Shown here in pieces: positions 14,245-17,977 of a stretch of DNA of 17,977 nt; positions within the stretch are counted from its first letter, which is position 1, and the number at the start of each line of letters is the position of its first letter. The notes under the pieces were generated by a model that had not been told where the DNA came from, ran no database searches, and saw nothing but the letters and a program-made list of their open reading frames with translations. Position numbers and translations under genes: made by a program. Origin of the DNA: Treponema sp. (GTDB lineage: Bacteria > Spirochaetota > Spirochaetia > Treponematales > Breznakiellaceae); the NCBI GenBank assembly GCA_031275035.1, contig JAISPH010000031.1, positions 1 through 17,977 on the forward strand. Reading direction: 5' to 3'.

Positions 14245-15002
14245 GTACAGTCCTCCGCCGAATCGTAATGCCTCCGGGGATCCCGGACGCCGTATTCCGG
14301 TTTCAGGCGGTTGAGCACTTCCTCCGGCCTGCCGTCGTCCCGAATCACGCCCCGGTCCAGGATGACAAGCCGGTCCGCAAAGGCCAGGGCCTTCTCCAGT
14401 TCATGGGTAAGGATGATCACCGTCTTTCCCGTCCGTTTCAGGCCAAGGATAATCTGCAGCGTCTGTACGACCCCGGGCCAGTCAAGATTGGCAAAAGGTT
14501 CGTCCAGGATCACCGTTTCACAGCCCATGGCCAGAACTCCCGCTATGGCAAGGCGGCGCTTCTCCCCCCCCGAAAGCCGCCGGGCCGGGGAGCCCCTCTT
14601 TTCCGCAAGGCCCACCGCCGTAAGACTTTCCCGCACCCGCCGCTCAACTTCATCCTTTGAAAACCTCAGGTTCCTGGGACCAAAGGCGGCGTCCTCCTCC
14701 GGGGTTTCGCCGATAATCTGGGCGTCCGCATCCTGAAACACCAGACCGGCCCGGCTCCCGCTTTCCGCCAGGGGCTTCCCCCGGCAGAGAATCTCTCCGC
14801 CGCTGGGTTCGATCAGCCCCGTCAGCATCCGGACCAGCAGGGTTTTCCCGGAGCCGTTAGAACCGGCGATGAGGAGACATTCCTCCCGGCGTATGTCGAG
14901 GTTTATCCCCGCAAGGGCCGGGATCGCCGTTCCCCCGGGACCCGGAAAGACTTTAACCAGGTTCCGTACCGAAAAGAGGGGCGTCTCGGCGGCGTCAGTC
15001 AT
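14232..15002 (-). CDS. ecfA: ECF transporter ATPase, biotin system
   Basis: A 256-residue cytoplasmic ABC ATPase (EcfA/BioM type) that powers biotin uptake with EcfT and BioY. Motifs are complete: Walker A GSNGSGKT (47-54), Q-loop Gln 90 in VFQDADAQI, the ECF-typical EEDAAFGPRNL (102-112), signature LSGGEKRRLAIAGVLAM (143-159), Walker B VILDEP (164-169) and switch His 200 in LTHE. Only one ATPase gene is present, so it probably works as a homodimer, as in BioMNY systems, rather than as an EcfA1/A2 pair. The start ATG 15002 overlaps the bioY stop by 4 bp (ATGA), and the end overlaps ecfT by 13 bp. Expression should follow the birA promoter. Confidence 0.93.
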   Translation of the reverse strand: MTDAAETPLFSVRNLVKVFPGPGGTAIPALAGINLDIRREECLLIAGSNGSGKTLLVRMLTGLIEPSGGEILCRGKPLAESGSRAGLVFQDADAQIIGETPEEDAAFGPRNLRFSKDEVERRVRESLTAVGLAEKRGSPARRLSGGEKRRLAIAGVLAMGCETVILDEPFANLDWPGVVQTLQIILGLKRTGKTVIILTHELEKALAFADRLVILDRGVIRDDGRPEEVLNRLKPEYGVRDPRRHYDSAEDCTWLD

Positions 15003-15628
15003 CGGCGGGGATTGGCGGAACCCTGAACATCCCCCGCATACGCGGTTCCTTCATCGGCGGCAGGTCCCGGATCAAGGTGAACCGCCGCGGCCCGTCTCAG
15101 CCTGGGGGCAATCAGCGCCGCCGCCGCCCCCTTGAGCAGATCCCCGATGATAAAGGGAAAGAAGCCCGCCGCCAGGGCCGTCGTCCAGGATTTGCCGATA
15201 ACGTATTTGAGCCGGATTACTCCGGGGATATAGATCACCAGGAGGCCCGCCGCCACCGCCAGGATAATCCGCCGGAGGGGCGTCTTCAATCCGTTTTTAG
15301 GGGGACCGGCGATGAGCCCCGCGGTAAGCGCCGAGAGAAGGTATCCGGCGAGGAAGCCTCCGGTGGGGCCGAAGAAGTGGACAAAGCCGCCTGTGGCTCC
15401 GGCGAATACCGGGGCCCCCACGGCTCCGGCAATCAGGTAAAGCGCCGCCGCCGCGCTCCCCAGGACGGGTCCCAGGATCAGTCCCGAAAGGAGGGCGAAG
15501 AGGTTCTGCAGTACCACCGGTACCGGAGAGAAGGGGAGGGGAATCGCAATAAAGGTCCCCGCCGCAGTAAGAGCCGCAAAGAGGGCCGTCAGGGTCAGGC
15601 CCGTTATGGCCCTCCGTTTTGTTTCCAT
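14999..15628 (-). CDS. bioY: Biotin-specific ECF substrate-binding membrane protein
   Basis: BioY binds biotin with high affinity in the membrane and delivers it through the EcfA/EcfT module. The 209-residue product has about six hydrophobic helices. It shows the BioY hallmarks IPLPFSPVPVVLQNLFALLSGLILGPVLGS (begins near residue 29, with the PVP..LQ core), YLIAGAVGAPVFAGATGG and GPTGGFLAGY. The C-terminal 35 residues are hydrophilic and poorly conserved. ATG 15628 has AAGGAG close upstream, so the start is firm. It begins 12 bp after the birA stop and overlaps ecfA by 4 bp. Adjacency to birA is consistent with a cell that imports biotin; no biotin-synthesis gene is in the window. Confidence 0.95.
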   Translation of the reverse strand: METKRRAITGLTLTALFAALTAAGTFIAIPLPFSPVPVVLQNLFALLSGLILGPVLGSAAAALYLIAGAVGAPVFAGATGGFVHFFGPTGGFLAGYLLSALTAGLIAGPPKNGLKTPLRRIILAVAAGLLVIYIPGVIRLKYVIGKSWTTALAAGFFPFIIGDLLKGAAAALIAPRLRRAAAVHLDPGPAADEGTAYAGDVQGSANPRR

Positions 15629-15640
15629 GTATACTCCTTG

Positions 15641-16672
15641 TTATATCCGCAGTGACGCCGAACCGGGGGCATAGGGGATGATTCCCCGGCCGCCTTTAAC
15701 GAGCCCCCGGCCCTGGCTGTCTATTCCCAGGAAGGTTCCCCTTTCCAGCGTTTTTTCCCCGGCGCCGTGATCCGGGGCTATCACCCGTACCTGACGGCCT
15801 ATGACGCCGGCGGATCTGTTCCACCCTTTTTTCAGATCCGCGGGATTCAGGGCGAGGGTACTCTCCAGGGTATCGAGGAATTTGAGAAGCAGCTCCCTCC
15901 GGGAGAGGGGATGTCCCGCCGCCTCCGCGCAGGCCGCCGTCCCCGGCGGGGTTTTATTGACATTGACCCCTATGCCGATGGCGATCCACCGTATCCTGTC
16001 TCCCGCCCCGGAAAGTTCCGTCAGGATTCCCGCCGCCTTTTTCCCCCGGAGGTATACATCGTTGGGCCAACGGAGCTGCGCCGGGATGCCGCATATCTCC
16101 GTTATGGTTATGCCCAGGGTCAGATGGGCCGCCGTTACCAGCCGGGTATAATCGGCAATCCCCAGATTGGGCCTCTCCACCAGGGTAAAGAAAAGGCCCC
16201 CCCTTGGGGAGGACCAGGCTCTTCCGTTTCTGCCCATCCCGGCGGTCTGGGTTTCCGCGGCGATCACCGTCCCGCCGGGGACTCCCCGTTCCGCCAGTTC
16301 CCTGGCCCGGTTCATGGTACTGTCGGTGCTTTCCCAGTGGTAGAAATGGGATATGCCGGGAAATTCCCAGGGATAGAGAAAATCATCCCCCGGACGGGTC
16401 AGGGCATAACCCCGTTCTTCCGTCTTTACCGGATACCCCGCCTCCTTCAAAGATCTCAGAGCCTTCCAGACCGCCACCCGGGAAACGCCCAGGGCCGCGG
16501 CCAGGCTTTCCCCGGAGGTAAAGCCGTCCTCCGCCCGTTCCCGGAGCAGCTCCAGAAGCCGCCCCTTCACGGCGCGCCCCCTGGGGCCGCCGGATCTCTG
16601 CCGCCCGGACTTCTCCCCGATGTTGCCCCCGCCCGCATTCCGCGGACGCCCTTCCGCTTTTTCGTTAACCAT
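15641..16672 (-). CDS. birA: Bifunctional biotin-protein ligase and biotin repressor
   Basis: Joins biotin to carrier proteins through biotinyl-AMP and, as a class II enzyme, also represses transcription. The 343 residues comprise a basic Gly-rich extension (1-33), a winged-helix DNA-binding domain (about 35-92, recognition region SRVAVWKALRSLKEAGY), a catalytic domain with ESTDSTMNRA, the biotinyl-AMP loop GMGRNGRAW (145-153; usually GRGRxGRxW, so one Arg is Met) and LRWPNDVYLRGKKAAGILTEL (200-220), and a C-terminal SH3-like domain. ATG 16672 lacks a Shine-Dalgarno. GTG 16570 (Val 35), preceded by AGGGGG, is a possible alternative start that would remove the extension. It leads the operon with bioY, ecfA and ecfT. 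An inverted repeat over its promoter and codons 1-4 suggests autoregulation. Confidence 0.93.
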   Translation of the reverse strand: MVNEKAEGRPRNAGGGNIGEKSGRQRSGGPRGRAVKGRLLELLRERAEDGFTSGESLAAALGVSRVAVWKALRSLKEAGYPVKTEERGYALTRPGDDFLYPWEFPGISHFYHWESTDSTMNRARELAERGVPGGTVIAAETQTAGMGRNGRAWSSPRGGLFFTLVERPNLGIADYTRLVTAAHLTLGITITEICGIPAQLRWPNDVYLRGKKAAGILTELSGAGDRIRWIAIGIGVNVNKTPPGTAACAEAAGHPLSRRELLLKFLDTLESTLALNPADLKKGWNRSAGVIGRQVRVIAPDHGAGEKTLERGTFLGIDSQGRGLVKGGRGIIPYAPGSASLRI

Positions 16673-16696
16673 GAATAATTCAAGGTTAACGAAAAA
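16658..16696. promoter_or_regulatory. BirA-operator-like inverted repeat
   Basis: TTCGTTAACC (16661-16670) and GGTTAACGAA (16684-16693) are a perfect inverted repeat around 13 bp. It extends with T/A bases to 13-bp arms (16658-16670 and 16684-16696). Each half matches the Gram-positive-type BirA half-site TTGTTAACC at 8 of 9 bases. One arm lies in birA codons 2-4 and the other over the likely -10 box. The usual spacer is about 14-16 bp, so 13 is slightly short. Confidence 0.78.
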
Positions 16697-16712
16697 AGCA
16701 GGATCCTGTCAA
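16683..16712 (-). promoter_or_regulatory. Promoter of the birA-bioY-ecfA-ecfT operon
   Basis: On the reverse strand TTGACA (16707-16712) is followed after 18 bp by TAACCT (16683-16688), a weak -10 lying inside the inverted repeat. ATG 16672 follows 10 nt later without a ribosome site. The -35 is perfect; the -10 assignment is less sure. Confidence 0.6.
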
Positions 16713-16747
16713 GGCGGCCCTCTCCGGCGGAATGTCCGCAGGCCCGC

Positions 16748-16777
16748 TTGCGGCGGGACTGCCGCCCTTGCTAAACT
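16748..16777 (+). promoter_or_regulatory. Weak promoter candidate for the FMN-reductase gene
   Basis: TTGCGG and TAAACT are separated by 18 bp, 25 bp before the ATG. Both hexamers are far from consensus, so this is a tentative call. Confidence 0.3.
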
Positions 16778-16801
16778 GAAACCCATGAGAGGAGGTTTGC
16801 C

Positions 16802-17603
16802 ATGAAGGTACTTGCCCTTAACGGCAGTCCCCATGAAGACAGGGTGATCCACAGGGGGCTCTCGGTTCTTGGGGAAGAATTGGAAAAGGCGGGAATAGCC
16901 GTTGAGCTTATCCATGCGGGACACGGGAAAATCCGGGGCTGTATCGACTGCAGAAAGTGCCGGAACCTGGGACGTTGCGTCTTTGACGATGATCCGGTAA
17001 ACGGCTGCGCGGAAAAGCTCAAAGAGGCGGACGGACTTGTTCTGGGTTCGCCGGTTTATTCGAAAGTCTGGTTTCATACCCCGCAGCTCTGCTGCGGCTC
17101 AAATAAAGCAACGCTTTCAAGAATTCGGTATTAAACCAGACGGTACTATAAACTTCCTATCGAACGAGCCTCCCGCAAATATGGCAACGCTTAGGATACC
17201 CCGTCGAACCTCTGGTTAGCGCTCTGCTCCGGGGAGGCTCATTACGGAAGGCGTGGCGGGAACCTTTAAGTCCTTTCTGGACCGGCTCTTTTTTCCCGGC
17301 CCGGATCTGCGCTATAAGGCGGGGGCGGCGGCGGTTTCCCTCCGGCGTTCCGGGGGAATCGCAGCCTATCAGCAGATGAACAACTATCTCAGCCTTGCCC
17401 AGATGGTAATCGTTCCCTCCATTTACTGGAATGTGATTCACGGCAACAATGCCGGGGAACTGCTTGAGGATGAAGAGGGGCTCCAGATCATGCGGGTTAC
17501 CGGCAGAAACATGGCCTGGCTCATCAAGACCCTGACGGCGGGTAAAGAAAAGATTCCCCCTCCGCCGGAGGACAGGCGGGTGCGGACCAATTTCATCCAT
17601 TAG
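16802..17603 (+). pseudogene. Flavodoxin-fold FMN reductase gene, interrupted
   Basis: Encodes a protein of the NADPH-dependent FMN reductase/flavodoxin-2 family in two pieces. The first (residues 1-87) has the phosphate loop LALNGSPHED, a Cys cluster GCIDCRKCRNLGRC (47-59) and the start of the GSPVY flavin loop. The second begins GVAGTFKSFLDRLFF and continues to HGNNAGELLEDEEGLQIM and a normal C-terminus. Removing 17063-17246 rejoins the frame as GSPVYSEGVAGTFK, exactly as expected for the family. The 184-bp insert shifts frame and supplies a stop (TAA 17132-17134). GAGGAGGT before ATG 16802 is intact. GTG 17253 could restart translation, but no ribosome site precedes it. The break looks recent because the halves show no other damage. 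Confidence 0.85.
17063..17246. mobile_element. 184-bp fold-back insertion, MITE-like
   Basis: Boundaries come from the restored reading frame of the host gene; CG flanks both ends, so any target duplication is at most 2 bp. Two modules are seen. In module 1 (17066-17141) 15-nt arms GTCTGGTTTCATACC and GGTATTAAACCAGAC pair at 14 of 15, enclosing the hairpins CCGCAG/CTGCGG and AAAGC/GCTTT, so a three-way junction is possible. Module 2 (17166-17240) has GAGCCTCCC facing GGGAGGCTC. Short words recur in both modules: ATACCCC, GCTCTGCT, CAAATA and GCAACGCTT. No coding potential is seen, and no terminal inverted repeats span the whole insert. The composition is less GC-rich than the host gene. Confidence 0.65.
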
Positions 17604-17605
17604 CC

Positions 17606-17634
17606 TTGACATGCTTCGGCAGGATTTCTATACT
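17606..17634 (+). promoter_or_regulatory. Strong sigma-70 promoter of the hisG leader
   Basis: TTGACA (17606-17611), a 17-bp spacer and TATACT (17629-17634): near-consensus in sequence and spacing. Transcription should begin near 17641, just after the interrupted reductase gene. Confidence 0.85.
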
Positions 17635-17640
17635 CTCCCT

Positions 17641-17809
17641 GTGAACCGGATTTTTGCAGATGATTTTTATGCCGCCCCCGGAAATGGACGCCGTTATGGA
17701 TATTTCTGTTCCCGGCCCGTCCGCACCGGCGGATAAGCGGTAATTGCCGGATTTCCGGCGTTAACGGCCGTGGGCTCGGAAACAAGTTTCCGCCCACGGC
17801 ATTTTTTTT
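17641..17809 (+). ncRNA. hisG leader RNA or small RNA
   Basis: About 169 nt from the expected transcription start to the T-run of a strong terminator. It contains alternative pairings: CCGGC (17726-17730) can pair with GCCGG (17746-17750), which can instead pair with CCGGC (17755-17759). Two tiny frames are present, GTG 17641-17736 (31 codons, starting at the expected +1) and ATG 17660-17743 (27 codons). Neither contains histidine codons, so a classical his leader peptide is not supported. No T-box element is recognised. It may be an attenuated leader of hisG or an independent small RNA. Confidence 0.5.
17767..17809 (+). terminator. Strong intrinsic terminator before hisG
   Basis: GCCGTGGG (17767-17774) pairs with CCCACGGC (17793-17800). 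An inner CGGAAA/TTTCCG stem is joined by a 2-nt bulge, and eight T residues follow (17802-17809). It stands 22 bp before the hisG ATG and downstream of a strong promoter, so it must be read through for hisG to be made from that promoter. Confidence 0.9.
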
Positions 17810-17831
17810 GAAATTCCATAACGGAGCTTGT

Positions 17832-17977
17832 ATGGACAAACTGCGGATACTGATCCCCAAAGGCCGGATCTTCGACAACGTGTCCCGGCTTTTTACCGAG
17901 GCCGGCTTCCCCATGTACCTGGCCGACCGGACCTACCGGCCCGTAACGCCCGCGGACTGGATGGACGTAAAAATCAT
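17832..17977 (+). CDS. hisG: ATP phosphoribosyltransferase, N-terminal part
   Basis: Forty-eight codons are visible before the window ends. HisG joins ATP and PRPP, the first step of histidine synthesis in the cytoplasm. The start MDKLRILIPKGRIFDNVSRL carries the family's N-terminal strand with the PKGR loop. It is followed by an AGFPMYLADRTYRP stretch that fits the (S/T)YRP-like region of some HisG proteins. ATG 17832 follows a modest GGAG at 17823-17826. The gene is the first after a terminator-bearing leader, which suggests regulated read-through. Identification rests on a short stretch; another PRPP-using enzyme is less likely. Confidence 0.75.
   Translation, partial: MDKLRILIPKGRIFDNVSRLFTEAGFPMYLADRTYRPVTPADWMDVKI

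Noticed and set aside
15767..16678. 303-codon frame opposite birA
   Set aside because: Antisense shadow; composition is non-protein-like and birA motifs are intact on the reverse strand.
17166..17240. tRNA-like gene on the reverse strand (75 nt, GGTTCGA present)
   Set aside because: GGTTCGA is in the middle rather than in a T-arm position, and no D-arm or anticodon arm can be formed; better explained as part of the fold-back insert.
17063..17246. Self-splicing intron
   Set aside because: 184 bp is too short for group I or II introns and lacks their core motifs.
17641..17831. T-box riboswitch or classical his leader peptide
   Set aside because: No T-box sequence recognised and no run of His codons in any small frame.

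Overview
The window looks like chromosome from a GC-rich spirochaete. A termite- or insect-gut type Treponema is the best guess, but it is only a guess. The main evidence is the gene order moxR, DUF58, membrane protein, two vWA (Bat) proteins, TPR lipoprotein, BatD, which matches the order I recall from Borrelia and other spirochaetes. Supporting evidence is the mix of strong TTGACA/TATAAT-type promoters, short operons with 4-bp ATGA overlaps, and several small lineage-type hypothetical proteins.

Layout. Positions 1-366 are the C-terminus of a sugar-type periplasmic binding protein, closed by a terminator. nagA (495-1673) and nagB (1797-2582) follow, making the amino-sugar module that converts GlcNAc-6-P to fructose-6-P. 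infA (2694-2918) has its own near-consensus promoter. A long leftward operon (10548 to 2963) then runs moxR, DUF58, a signal-peptide/TM protein, batA, batB, batC, batD (with a BatE/SH3-like tail) and an Smr-domain gene. Divergent from moxR is a PLP aminotransferase (10650-11963). Two unrecognised genes (11980-12465 leftward, 12574-12966 rightward) diverge from each other.

The stretch 12967-13479 carries no gene. It holds a 37-bp-period array of palindromic repeats plus diverged outliers. Next comes a leftward biotin operon, birA-bioY-ecfA-ecfT (16672 to 13480). A perfect inverted repeat resembling a BirA operator overlaps the birA promoter and start codon, so one site could control synthesis of the biotin ligase/repressor and the biotin ECF transporter together.

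Rightward from birA is an FMN-reductase/flavodoxin-family gene (16802-17603). It is broken by a 184-bp insertion rich in fold-back structure. After it, a consensus promoter, a roughly 130-nt leader and a very strong intrinsic terminator precede the start of hisG (17832 to the window end). This arrangement suggests attenuation or a small RNA.

The points most worth following up are the 37-bp palindromic array, the fold-back insertion, the hisG leader, the birA operator, two tandem hairpins between moxR and the DUF58 gene, and a set of operon-first genes that lack a Shine-Dalgarno sequence and have a -10 box only about 3-10 nt before the start codon. No database searches or folding computations were run. 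All assignments come from reading motifs.
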